A stretch of 64,000 nucleotides of DNA from Litsea cubeba (taxonomy: Eukaryota > Streptophyta > Magnoliopsida > Laurales > Lauraceae). Positions 45,729 to 57,501 of the stretch are shown here, piece by piece (position 1 is the stretch's first letter; every line of letters begins with the position of its first letter). Location: assembly GCA_012931725.1 (NCBI GenBank), contig CM022949.1, forward strand, positions 55,075,852-55,139,851. The letters run 5' to 3'. The notes under the pieces were generated by a model that had not been told where the DNA came from, made no database searches, and saw only the letters and a list, made by a program, of their open reading frames with translations. A program made the translations under genes and the position numbers.

Positions 45729-46812
45729 ATGAATCCTCTGAAATGCTTCTTCGGTGTCTCGTCGGGTAAGTTCCTCGGATTCTTAGTTCGGAAAGCTGGA
45801 ATAGAGCTTGACCCCATAAAAGTCAAAGCCATTCTAGAAATGCCTTCTCTAAGAACCTTGAGAGAACTCAAAGGGCTTCAAGGGAGATTGGCCTACATCA
45901 GACGGTTCATCTCCAATCTTTCTGGGAAATGCCGTCCATTCTCCCGGTTGATGAAAAAAGGTGTAAACTTTGTCTGGGATGCTGACTGTGAAGCTGCATT
46001 CCAAGATATCAAGTCATACCTGACAAAACCTCTAGTGTTAGCTACTCCTACCACTGGAAAACCATTCATCTTGTACACAAGAGCCCTTGATTACTCTCTG
46101 GGCGCTCTGCTTACATAAGAAAATGATGAAAGAAAAGAAGCTGCTCTATATTACCTCAGCTGCATGCTAGTAAGTGCAGAGCATCGCTACTTTCCAGTCG
46201 AAAAAGAATGCCTTGTAGTGATGTTCGCCGTACAAAAGCTGCGTCACCACTTGCTTTCCAACACAGTCTACCTGGTCTCGAGGGTCAACCTATTAAAGGT
46301 CCTTGTCACAAAAGCAGGTTCTCTCAATGCCCGACTGGCAAAATGGTCCATCCTCCTGTCACAATTTGATATTAGGTATGTACCACAAAAAGCAATCAAA
46401 GGGCAAGCTCTAGCGGACTTCTTCGCAGAGCATCCATTGCCTAAAGATTCTCCACTCAGAGATGATCTCCCAGACGAACCAGTCTACAATGTGGAGACTT
46501 TCTCACAAAATGCTTCCTGGGACATGTACTTTGGCGGTGTAACCAGGACAAATGAAAAAAGACAGCTGATCTCGGGAGTTGGTCTTTGTTAGCCCTGACA
46601 AATACATGATTCCACACGCTTTCTCGCTACTAGAACTATGCACAAACAATGCAGCTGAATATCAAGCTCTGATCCTAGGATTGGAACTCGCCATCGAGTC
46701 CGGTATCACCATGCTGGAAGTCTTTGGAGACTCTCAACTGATCGTCAACCAGATGAATCAGAAATTTGAAGTAAGGAAGCCTGATCTGCTGCCTTACTAC
46801 AACAAGGCATAA
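45729..46812 (+). pseudogene. Tat-like pol: RT end, RNase H and archaeal-type RNase H
   Basis: Begins inside the reverse transcriptase at MNPLKCFFGVSSGKFLGFLV; everything upstream, including the catalytic YxDD, is missing. It continues with LKGLQGRLAYIRRFISNLSG, then the first RNase H remnant (LDYSLGALL, a TAA at 46116-46118, AEHRYFPVEKECLVVMFAVQ). A second, archaeal-type RNase H follows (CTNNAAEYQALILGLELAIE, EVFGDSQLIVNQ), with a frameshift near 46585. The position of the first catalytic Asp in that domain (expected Y-F-D-G) reads WDMYFGGVTR, so it is lost here. Confidence 0.85.
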
Positions 46813-46828
46813 TCGCTTCTACAAAAGT

Positions 46829-48195
46829 TTGACATCTGTCACATCACCCACATTCGTAGAGGTGAAAACATATGTGCAGATGCCCTGGCTAGACTTGCCG
46901 TATCTATGGCAATCCAGAAAGGGGAAAACATGCAAATCACAGTGTGCGAAAGATGAATCCTTCCTCCTCTTAACACACACGAAGCAGTTGCTGAATGCCA
47001 CCAAGTGGTTGGAAGTCGGATCTCAATCCTTCAAACTTCAATCGGCGACTGGAGGGATCCGTTCATTGATTACATTATGTTCGAAATCCTACCTGAAGAT
47101 CCAAAAGAATGGGTAAGCATCCAAAGGCGAACCCCAAGCTTTCATTTGGATATTCCTTCAAAAATCCTTTACAGCAAATCCTTCAACAGAGTACTTCTAC
47201 GCTGCTTGTCACAACAAGAGGCTAAAGAAACACTCAAAGAAGTTCATGCTGGTCTTTGCGAAGCTCATCAGGCTGGTCCCAAGCTCTATGATCAGATAAA
47301 AAGGTTAGGTTATTACTGGCCTACCATCGTAGCTGACGCAATGCAATTTGCTAAGCGCTGTCAACAATGCCAAGTTCATGGAGATTACATTCACATGCCT
47401 CCAGAATGGCTACATCCTACAGCGATTTCATGGCCTTTCGAAGCCTGGGGTATGGACATCATAGGTCCTATTTCTCCCCCTTCAAGCAAAGGTCATCGCT
47501 TCTTCTTCGTCGCTACGGATTATTTCTCCAAGTGGTCAGAAGCATTTGCGCTCAACGAAATGAATACCTCATCAGTCCTTTAGTTCCTGCGCACCAACAT
47601 TATTTGTCGTTTTGGCATACCCAACAGATTCGTCCACGATAAAAGACCACAATTCCGGGATCATCGATTCTACAGGTTCTGCGACAAATACAAAATCCAA
47701 AGCTGTCCTTCGACTCCATACAATCCGGCAGCAAACGGATTAGCAGAAGCTTTCAACAAGACACTCTGTAAAATCCTCAAGAAGATGGTCTCTAGTCACA
47801 AAAGAGACTGGAGCGACAAACTGTCTGAAGCTTTATGGGCCTATCGAACCACCGTTTGAGGACCAACCCATAGCACACCATTCTCCTTGGTCTATGGATG
47901 TGAAGTTGTCGTGCCCTTGGAAGTACAAATTCCTTCCTTGAGGGTATCCTTGAAAAATGACATGACTCAAGAAAGCAATATCAAATTGCGACTCCATGAG
48001 CTAGACAATCTCGATGAGAGACAGCTCAAAGCTCGACAAAGCATTGAACTTTACCAAGCACGCATGGCAGGATCTTTCGACAAAAAGGTCAGGCAATACG
48101 CCTACAAAAAGGGTGACTTGGTTCTTGTGGTAAAAAGACCAATGGTCTTCGCTCACAAGTCCAAAGGCAAATTTGAGGCAAAATGGGAGGGACCC
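46829..48195 (+). pseudogene. Tat-like integrase, N-terminal and core part
   Basis: After the end of the second RNase H (RGENICADALARL in a shifted frame) comes an integrase: zinc-binding HHCC (HAGLCEAHQAGPKLYDQI, CQQCQVHG), first Asp in FEAWGMDIIGPISPP, second in FVHDKRPQF, Glu in NGLAEAFNKTL. Stops occur at 47581-47583 and about 47859. The C-terminal module starts KKGDLVLVVKRP. The frame is cut at 48196 by a solo LTR and resumes at 58677. Confidence 0.85.
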
Positions 48196-49284
48196 TGTAA
48201 GGTATGTGACCTTACTGGGTCAGTTGGGCCCAATAACCCAGCCCGTTGACCCATTTAATTTATTATTATTTTATTTAATTATATTTTAGATATTTAAGTG
48301 GGTTTAGATCATGAGCGAGTTTCTTTTAGCATTAGAATAGTATCTACGAAGTTTCGTTCGATTTCGAGTTCGTTTGATCATAGTACGGAGGTAGTTTGCA
48401 ATTTAGGAAAAATTGAGTGTTTTTCCTAAATATTCCAAACGCCGTAATTTTGGGTTCTTTGGAAAGGTCTCGTCGTTCTGATGACTTTTGTCTCTTGATT
48501 CATCGCGATCCGGCGATTAGAAACCTTTCAAGTGGTCCATTCTTTCACCAGACCCACTTAAAGGGTAAATTAGTATTTTCCTCTCAATCCTCTTCTTAAA
48601 CGAGTTTGCCCTAATCTTCTTCTCTTTTCTCTGCAAACGAAAAAGATAACCAGCAGCCCATCTTTTTCTTCTTCCTTTCTCAAGCCCGGAACTCTGCCCT
48701 AGAAGATCTCATTCAAAAATTTGATCCGCTAGGATTCATCCTCGCGATCCCCTCTTGCTTCCGGTACCAATTTGGTAAGCATCCTCATACTTTCATCTTT
48801 TCATTAGTATTCTCTTTGGTTAGATTTAGGTTGGATCTTAATTCTTTTCCTTCCTATCTTCTCATTGGCTTCCTAGTTTGCGTTTTATCGAGTTAGATCG
48901 GGGACTTCGGAGTAGAAAAGCTTCTCCTCGAATTTCACCCAATTTCCAATCTTCTTCCTGGTTGAGGCAAGTAGATATACAATTCATATATATGCATGTA
49001 TGTTTGTTTTTCATTGATTGGCTATGTTTTCTGTAGATTTTCCTTTAATTCCAAGCCTGTTGTGATTTTTAATTGGAAATTATATGTTAGGTTAGATTTT
49101 TGGAAAAAATGGATAATTGATGATATTAGGTTGATAGAATTTGTTTAATTGGATGTTATGGAATGGATGATGGGGAGAGCAGGAGGCTCTATTTTATGCA
49201 GGTTATAGCCTCTGGAAAGGCTTAGAAATGGAGGAGAATGATTGGGGACGAAATAGTTCAGAAATGGCCTGAACCCGTACGAGT

Positions 49285-49600
49285 TCCGTACTGTCGGTTC
49301 ACTCGTCGGTTCAGTGTCGGTCAACCGACAGCATGGTGTCGGTCAGCCCATCACCATCTCGTTCAGAAAACCCGAGAGCACGTTTTCACCGATTTTGGGT
49401 TTTATACAGTCGGTCAGCTCTCGGTTCGTGTCGGTCAACCGAGACCATCACGTCGGTCAACCGACACTGACCTCAGTTCCAAAACCCGAGAGCAGAAATT
49501 GGTTACTATTCTATCGGTTAGCCCTCGGTTCGTGTCGGTCAACCGAGACCACCACGTCGGTCAACCGACACCATCATGAGGGTCAGCCGAGATTGGCCAT
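49285..49600 (+). repeat. GGTCAACCGAC palindrome array in LTR
   Basis: At least six GTCGGTCAACCGA units plus partial ones. An 80- to 90-bp block (TCGGTTCGTGTCGGTCAACC ... AACCCGAGAGCAG) is tandemly duplicated. GGTCAA on this strand is the complement of TTGACC, a W-box core. Confidence 0.8.
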
Positions 49601-50037
49601 TTTGCCTTGTTGTTCCAGACTAAGATTGAAACCTACGATTGGGACTTAGATGATGGAAACCCCTAATTTACTATCACATGACTATAAATGGGATTGAAAT
49701 CGAATCACATGGCTTGGTGTGAATTCGATGGGTTGTCTAGGTATTCGTGCATTACACGTAGTGTAACCGAATGCATATGGAGTTGAATGTAATAATGCTC
49801 AACATGATTGTACACCAAGGGATTTTTCCTAAAGCATCATTAATCCAATTTCTACATGTACTCCGTTAGAACATGTGGAATACAGGGATGACACCACTTA
49901 CCTAGGATTGGATTGTAACATCTCCTTGACTTTTGACTTGTATCCGTTGATAACATTCCTTGTACACTCTTGACATAAAATACGTAATCAATTATGAAAC
50001 ATAAATTCTTGTAGAATATAGGACTTGGACTTGACTT

Positions 50038-51160
50038 TGTTGGATATCGCGATCACTGAGAGGGGGGGGGTGAATCAGTGATTTCTAAAACCAGGTCCAA
50101 TTCAACAACAAAACAAGTCAAACCACACAATGACACCAGATTTAACGTGGTTCACCAAAAGGCTACGTCCACGGATCAAAACCGTCCGAACACCGATCCG
50201 GTACAGGTCTGAATATATTTAGTCGCACCAACGACAAAGAGCACCAACCCTTAGTTTCAGATAGCACCAACTATCTAGGAAGCACCGACTCCCTTTACAA
50301 TTTATCTGCACCCACAGATAGGATCACCAAACCCCAAACACCAAGCACCAACTTGATGTAAAAATAGAATAGAAGATAAACTCTGTCTACAGCCCTTCCC
50401 CTCTACAATTCTCTCTCTCTCAATCCCTTACAAATTGAAATTAAAGCATAAACAGAGAGACACTTATCTTATGGACGAAAACATCATCTTCAAGAGCACA
50501 TCCTCGTCCTCACTTGCTGTAGAAAGATGCAGCACAACAGCACACAGCAACACACAGCAACAGCACCAGCACTCTCTTCTCTCTTCTCTTCTCTTCTTTC
50601 TCTCTCTGGTGTCTCTAAGAACGACCCATACATGCCTTTTTATAGGTTATGTTAACCCTTAATTGTATTCAAAACGGGCTACAATTCGTTTAGAAAGAGT
50701 CCCAAACAAATTAGATAAGAGTGCTGAATTTTCGTGCAAGACTTCTGATTCTGCGCAACTCTGGTTCCCGTGCTCGGTCGACATCCTTGCTTGATCGGTC
50801 GACCGAAGACACTGTCTGGAAACAGACAATTATCGCGCTCGGTCGACATCCTGGGGTCCCGGTCGACCGAAGACACACTGTGTCACGAAAATAACTGGGA
50901 GCTACCTGAATCTGTTTCTGCAGGTTTCTTTTTGCTCGGTCGACCGCATGGGGTGCCCGGTCGACCGACCACTCTGTTTCAGGAAATCTGAATTCCTGAC
51001 TGTTTGAATTCTTATTCTTCTTTTCAGCTCTTTTTCCATTCTGATTTCCATTGCATAGTTGAGCTTCATCCTCTCATCATGTTGACATGGATTGACAACA
51101 ATTACAACCTTAAACCATGATTTCCATTCAAATCATTTAAAGCTTCTTCAAATTATAACA
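50038..51160 (-). repeat. Copia 3' LTR
   Basis: TGTTGGATATCGCG to AATTATAACA as read on the plus strand; pair of 56380-57501. It contains CGGTCGACCGAAGACAC-type palindromes at 50775-50975. Confidence 0.94.
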
Positions 51161-51178
51161 ATCTCCCCCTTTGGAATT
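51161..51178 (-). other. Copia polypurine tract
   Basis: On the minus strand CCAAAGGGGGAGAT sits immediately before the LTR start. Confidence 0.85.
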
Positions 51179-51463
51179 GTTGTCAACTTTAACAACTTTG
51201 TCAACATGCTAACAACTCTTCAACTCTTTCAACTCCAGCTTGCAGCTCTTCCAAGTTCTTTTCAACACTCTTGGAACCAATTCAATTCTGAAATAACAAC
51301 CATGCACTGTCAACAATCTCCCCCTAGCTTTCATAGCATAACATCTCTCCTTGCTATCATAGCATAACATCTCTCCCCCTTTGACAACAAGTCCAAAGGG
51401 ACCAAACCGAGGAGCGAATAGGATATTCAATGAATGCATTGCTCCCCCTTTCAAGCACAACTC

Positions 51464-53611
51464 CTACGGTTTAGGAGAGTGAGTAAATCCTAACTTTTTT
51501 CGGAGATACTCGAAGACTTCCTTTGGCAGAGGTTTCGTGAAAATATCAGCCACTTGCTCAGTTGTTGGAACATATTCCAACTTGACCTCTCCATCAGCAA
51601 CTTTATCTTTAAGAAAATGATAACGAATTGCTACATGCTTTGTTCGAGAGTGCTGAACAGGATTCTTAGATATATGAATTGCACTCGTGTTGTCACATAG
51701 GATCGGCGTAGGATCCGTTGTAGGAACTCCTAGATCAGAGAGCATTTGCCGCATCCATAACACTTGCGTACAACAAGTTGCTGCTGCAATATATTCCGCT
51801 TCCGCTGTCGAAAGGGATATTGAGTCTTGCTTCTTACTATGCCAAGCAACTAATCTTTCTCCAAGATAAAATGCGCCGCCGCTAGTACTTTTGCGATCAT
51901 CTACGCATCCAGCCCAATCGGCATCAGAATATGCAACAAGAGTGAAGGATTTGCCTTTGGGATACCAGATACCAAGCCCCATAGTACCTTTCAGATATCG
52001 AAAGATTCTTTTCACTGCTGTAAGGTGCGTTTCAGTTGGTGCTGCTTGAAAACGTGCAACCATACAGACTGCTTGTAGAAGATCTGGTCTTGTAGCAGTC
52101 AAGTAGAGCAAGCTTCCTATCATAGAGCGATAGGTGATATGATCAACGGACGAGGCCTTATCATCTTTGCTAAGCTTCGTGTTCGTTGACATTGGTGTGC
52201 TCACTGGCTTGCTGTCTTCCATATTGAACCGTTTCAGCATTTCCTTAATGTACTTCATTTGTGATATGAAGATGCCATGTTTCAGCTGCTGAACTTGTAA
52301 ACCAAGAAAGAACTTTAGTTCTCCAAGCATTGACATCTCAAATTCTTTCTTCATCTCTTCAGCAAAATTCCTGCACATCTCCTCATCATTGCCACCAAAG
52401 ATTATGTCATCGACATAAACAATGACAACCAGCTGTTTGCTCAACTCAGTTTTGACATACAGATTGTTATCAACCATTCCTTTTCCAAAACCGATCTTGC
52501 GGAGATAGAGATCCAGCCTTGCATACCATGCCCTTGGCGCTTGTTTCAGTCCATAAAGAGCCTTTTTCAACTTGCACACTAGATCTGAATTTTTGCTGAT
52601 AAGAAAACCATCAGGTTGCTCAATATAGACCTCTTCTTCAAGTAAACCATTCAAGAAAGCTGACTTTACGTCCATCTGAAATACCTTGAAGGTTTTGTAT
52701 GCTGCCAATGCAAGAAACATACGAATAGCTTCCAGACGAGCCACCGGTGCAAAGGTCTCTTCAAAATCTATGCCTTCAACTTGAGCATAGCCTTTACAAA
52801 CCAACCTTGCTTTGTTTCTAATGACTTGACCATCTTCATTCAGCTTATTTCTAAAGACCCATTTAGTACCAATAACATTCTTATCAGTAGGTCTAGGAAC
52901 AAGTTCCCATGTGGAGTTCTTCTCAATTTGCTCCAACTCCTCATGCATAGCTTTCAACCAACTTTCATCGAGACTGGCTTCAGCCACAGTCTTGGGTTCA
53001 ATGGTGGACACAAGTGAGTAATTGCTAACTACACTTTGTCTAGTTTGAATGCCTGCCTTAGGATCTCCAATGATTTGATCCTTAGGGTGTTGCTCTACCC
53101 AAGTGCTGTGCTTCTTAGGTGAAGTATCTTCTGAGTCATCCTTTGATTTCTCAGAATCATTAGATTCAGCCATCTCATCATCAATCTCACTCGAGTCCTC
53201 ATAAACTGGACTGTCATTATGAGTTGCATTCTTTGGTTCAATGTTCTCATCTATTCTTACATCAGCACTTTCTATGATTTTTCTGGTTCTTTTGTTAAGA
53301 CACCTATATGCCTTGCTAGTAGAGGAGTAACCCAGAAATATACCTTCGTCAGCTCTTTCTTCAAATTTGCCCGGATTTTGTTCGAGTCGCTTGATGTAAC
53401 ACTTGCTGCCGAAGACTCTAAAGTGCTTGACTGTTGCTTTTCTTCCAAACCATAGCTCATAGGGAGTTTTGACTTCATGTGGCCTGATCAAGCATCGATT
53501 TTGAATGTATACAGCCGTATGAATTGCCTCTTTCCAATACTTGTCAGCCATCTTGCTTTCACTTAGCATCGTACGAGCCATCTCTTGTACGGTGCGATTC
53601 TTCCGTTCCAC
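51464..53611 (-). pseudogene. Copia pol: integrase end, reverse transcriptase, RNase H
   Basis: A 715-codon open frame. It starts in the integrase (MERKNRTVQEMARTML, containing the third catalytic residue Glu) and carries KAYRCLNKRTRKIIESADV and an acidic spacer. The reverse transcriptase follows (WELVPRPTDKNVIGTKWVFR, ARLEAIRMFLALAAY, FQMDVKSAFLNG, LKQAPRAWY and catalytic VIVYVDDIIFGG). RNase H is next (VAYSDADWAGC, DRKSTSGGAFYLG, LSTAEAEYIAA, HSRTKHV). It ends naturally at FTKPLPKEVFEYLRKKLGF. This half is intact; only the stop just upstream separates it from the rest of pol. Confidence 0.94.
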
Positions 53612-53620
53612 AACTCCATT

Positions 53621-55102
53621 TTACTGTGGAGTTCTAGGGGCTGAGTACTGTCTTTGAATGCCATGATGTTCACAATATTTAGTGAACTCTTCAGATGTAA
53701 ACTCGCCTCTACGATCAGACCTTAAAATCTTGATACGTTTTTCCAATTGATTTTCAACCTGTGCTTTAAACACTTTAAAACGATCAAGTGCTTGATGCTT
53801 ATGCTTAAGAAACAATACCCATGTCATACGAGTATAATCATCAATGCATAACATGAAATACTTATCTCCATTGGTGCTTTGAGTTCGCATCGGTCCACAG
53901 AGATCAGTGTGCACTAGCTCAAGAGGTTTCTTGGAATGATGCTCCTTTGACTTGAACATAACCCTCGTTTGCTTTCCCTTTTGGCAAGAGTCGCAAATGG
54001 GATTGGAAGGCTTTTCAACTGTAGACATGCCTCTTACAGCCTTTGAATTGCAAATCTTTGACATGTTATCAAAGCTTAGATGCCCAAGGCGTTTGTGCCA
54101 CAACCAACTTTCCTCTGTCCGACTCATCAAGCAGGTCTTTTCAGCTCCATCTGACAATGTATAGAGATTTCCAGCAGTTCTTGATCCAGTTGCCACTGTT
54201 TTGCCGTTGCTACTCTTCTTGATGGCAAACCCATTCTTTGTGAAGATAACTTCGTGACCCTTGTCACAGATCTGGCTCACACTAAGCAGGTTGTGTCTCA
54301 ATCCAGACACATATAAGACTTCTTCAGATCTGATCTTGTTTGCCATAAGCTGAATAACACCTTTTCCGCATATCTTGGCACCATCATTGTTGCCAAACTT
54401 CACTGAACCGCCTTCATAGTGCTGTAATTTGATGAATTTCTCTTTATCACCAGTCATATGGCTTGAACAACCACTATCAAGGACCCATGGTGTTGCCTTC
54501 TTTTGTGCATTGAATGCCATTTGCACAATGAGAGATTCTTTGGGACTTTCTGCACTTTGCTTTGCTCTCCAAACCTTGACTAACTTGGGTTTCTTTTCAA
54601 CCTGAAATTTGTTAGCAATAGGCAACCTACAATCCCTAGCCAAGTGTCCATAATTATGACAGATATAGCACTCAATTTTGTGGCTACTTAAGATTGAAAA
54701 AGGGTTCCTAGTCACAAATGGGCTGTTTCTAACATAGAATTTGCAATCAGCTCTTTTATGTCCAAACATATTACAATGAAAGCAATAACCATAGAATTTG
54801 TATCTTCTTTGTGGCTGGTTAGTCTTCATTACCTTTCTAACAGGAATGGACTCCTTTCTAGGTTGAGTGGGCTTCATAGAGTTAGAAGATGCAGTAACTT
54901 GCTTCACAAACTCTTTCTTTTCAGGAGGTGCAATCTTAGAGGATTCACCTTTCTCAAATCCTAGACCAAATCTGAAGTGGGCAGGTCTTTGAACTTTCAG
55001 TAGTTCATCGAGTTTCATTAGTCCCTTCAATTGCTTGGAGCGCTTTGAGTTTTTTGCTATTTTCCAAATTTTCAGCCTTTGCTCTAGCGATCTCAGTTTC
55101 AA
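53621..55102 (-). pseudogene. Copia gag end, protease and integrase
   Basis: Zinc knuckles CFHCNMFGHKRADC and CYICHNYGHLARDC are followed by protease (ATPWVLDSGCSSHMTGD, DSG active site), the GAG-pre-integrase motif (LWHKRLGHLSFDNMSKIC) and integrase with CDSCQKGKQ, first Asp in LVHTDLCGPM and second Asp in ILRSDRRGEFTSEEF. The frame stops at a TAA (53621-53623) where the family normally reads on, and resumes in the same phase 10 bases later. The start overlaps the previous gag piece in another frame. Confidence 0.92.
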
Positions 55103-56325
55103 GTTTCATAGCCTCTTCCTTTTTGATACTTATTTGGTTTTCAAGGACTTCTACCATTCTTTTATATTCTTCTACTTGAGTTTTCAAAGCAATAATAGAA
55201 CTTTCAGATTCATGGAGAAATTTCAGATTTTTCTTACTTGTTTTGCGTTCCATGCTAAGCTCCTCAAGTGCGGCTATGAGTTCCTCTTCAAGATTGACTT
55301 CAGCCTCCTCTTCCTCTTCCGGATCTAGCTCTTCTTCTTCTTCAACAGTGACCATGAAGAGAGCTTCGGTTGATTCATCATCGTCTGAAGTTTCAGACGT
55401 GCTGTCATCTTGTTGACATAGAAAGTTTTTAGCTTTGCCCCTTTTTCTGAAATTTCTCTTTCCTTTACTCTTTTCAGCATAAGAGTCATTATCATTGTCT
55501 TCTTTTAGCGGACACTTCGCAGCAAAGTGACCAATACCTCCACAATTGAAGCATTTAAAGGGTAGCTTCCCTTTGTACTTGCCATTGCTTCCTTTCTTCA
55601 ATTTTCTAACAAATTGAGCCTCAAGCTCATCATCATCAGAATCAACATCATGACCAGCAGTCTCTTTTTGCCTTTTTCTGAACTTTGAAGGCCGCTTCTT
55701 TATCAGATGAAGACGTCTTTCCTATGTGCATCTCATAGGCAGTTAGAGAACCATGTAATTCATCCATGGAAAATGCATTCAGATCTTTGGCTTCTTCGAT
55801 GGCTGAGACTTTTGAATCAAACCGGGGAGGAAGAGATCTTAGAACCTTTTTGACGATGACCGGCTCTTTAATCTCCTCCCCTAGTCCACGAATATCATTC
55901 GTGACTTCATTCACTCGTTGCATATACGATTCAACATTCTCGCTTTCCTCCATGCGAAGAGACTCGAATTGAGAGCGATGAGTTTGCAATTTGGCTTCTT
56001 TAATCTTCTCATCACCTTCATGTATGCTTTGCAACTTGTCCCAAATTTCCTTGGCTGTTTTGCATGCAATTACTTTGACAAGCTCGCTGTCCACAAGGCC
56101 ACTAAAGAGTGCATTCTGCGCCTTGGAGTCGTTGTCTGCCAACTTCTTCGATGCTGTATCATTGGGTACGGTGGCAGCATTGTAACCGGCTCTGACAGCC
56201 TCCCAAACATCATAGCCAAGAGATTTAATGAAGGCTTGCATCCTAATCTTCCAAAAAGAGTAATTAGAACCATCAAACAGAGGTGCTTTCATATTCCCTG
56301 TATTGACTGCCATGTGATTTGACAA
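55005..56325 (-). pseudogene. Copia gag
   Basis: From 56325: MAVNTGNMKAPLFDGSNYSF and WKIRMQAFIKSLGYDVWEAV, then FESLRMEESENVESYMQRVN, the UBN2-type gag of Copia. A frame change in an A-run near 55660 is followed by the piece at 55601-55005 with KLPFKCFNCGGIGHFAAKCP, an acidic segment and a long coiled-coil. A second frame change near 55010 leads to the protease frame. Confidence 0.9.
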
Positions 56326-56366
56326 GAGATCACCCTTAGCGTATTAAACTGATCAAGGGAGCCTCG

Positions 56367-56378
56367 CTCTGATACCAA
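56367..56378 (-). other. Copia primer binding site
   Basis: TGGTATCAGAGC on the minus strand, complementary to the 3' end of initiator-methionine tRNA, immediately after the 5' LTR. Confidence 0.93.
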
Positions 56379-56379
56379 T

Positions 56380-57501
56380 TGTTGGATATCGCGATCACTG
56401 AGAGGGGGGGGTGAATCAGTGATTTCTAAAAACAGGTCCAATTCAACAACAAAACAAGTCAAACCACACAATGACACCAGATTTAACGTGGTTCACCAAA
56501 AGGCTACGTCCACGGATCAAAACCGTCCGAACACCGATCCGGTACAGGTCTGAATATATTTAGTCGCACCAACGACAAAGAGCACCAACCCTTAGTTTCA
56601 GATAGCACCAACTATCTAGGAAGCACCGACTCCCTTTACAATTTATCTGCACCCACAGATAGGATCACCAAACCCCAAACACCAAGCACCAACTTGATGT
56701 AAAAACAGAATAGAAGATAAACTCTGTCTACAGCCCTTCCCCTCTACAATTCTCTCTCTCTCAATCCCTTACAAATTGAAATTAAAGCATAAACAGAGAG
56801 ACACTTATCTTATGGACGAAAACATCATCTTCAAGAGCACATCCTCGTCCTCACTTGCTGTAGAAAGATGCAGCACAACAGCACACAGCAACACACAGGC
56901 AACAGCACCAGCACTCTCTTCTCTCTTCTCTTCTCTTCTTTCTCTCTCTGGTGTCTCTAAGAACGACCCATACATGCCTTTTTATAGGTTATGTTAACCC
57001 TTAATTGTATTCAAAACGGGCTACAATTCGTTTAGAAAGAGTCCCAAACAAATTAGATAAGAGTGCTGAATTTTCGTGCAAGACTTCTGATTCTGCGCAA
57101 CTCTGGTTCCCGTGCTCGGTCGACATCCTTGCTTGATCGGTCGACCGAAGACACTGTCTGGAAACAGACAATTATCGCGCTCGGTCGACATCCTGGGGTC
57201 CCGGTCGACCGAAGACACACTGTGTCCGAAAATAACTGGGAGCTACCTGAATCTGTTTCTGCAGGTTTCTTTTTGCTCGGTCGACCGCATGGGGTGCCCG
57301 GTCGACCGACCACTCTGTTTCAGGAAATCTGAATTCCTGACTGTTTGAATTCTGATTCTTCTTTTCAGCTCTTTTTCCATTCTGATTTCCATTGCATAGT
57401 TGAGCTTCATCCTCTCATCATGTTGACATGGATTGACAACAATTACAACCTTAAACCATGATTTCCATTCAAATCATTTAAAGCTTCTTCAAATTATAAC
57501 A
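56380..57501 (-). repeat. Copia 5' LTR
   Basis: 1122 bp, promoter-bearing LTR for the minus-strand element. Palindromes CGGTCGACCGA lie at about 57115-57315. Confidence 0.94.
56979..56986 (-). promoter_or_regulatory. TATA box of the Copia 5' LTR
   Basis: TATAAAAA in context ACCTATAAAAAGGCATG on the minus strand. Confidence 0.7.

Larger units (their letters stand above)
50038..57501 (-). mobile_element. SIRE-like Copia retrotransposon
   Basis: 7464 bp with LTRs of about 1.12 kb and a perfect 5-bp duplication GACTT (50033-50037 and 57502-57506). Minus-strand order is gag, zinc knuckle, protease, integrase, reverse transcriptase, RNase H, which defines Copia; the FEMSMLGELKFFLGLQV motif and gag type suggest the SIRE/Maximus lineage, though no envelope-like frame follows. 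The two LTRs differ at about six positions by eye (three substitutions, three 1-base indels), so insertion is recent. Coding has two frameshifts (about 55660 and 55010) and one in-frame stop (53621-53623). Confidence 0.93.

Noticed and set aside
49238..49649. Two overlapping frames of about 110 codons
   Set aside because: They translate the GGTCAACCGAC palindrome array of an LTR and have repeat-driven content only.
56367..56378. TGGTATCAGAGC as part of a tRNA gene
   Set aside because: It is the primer binding site next to the Copia LTR; no tRNA cloverleaf surrounds it.
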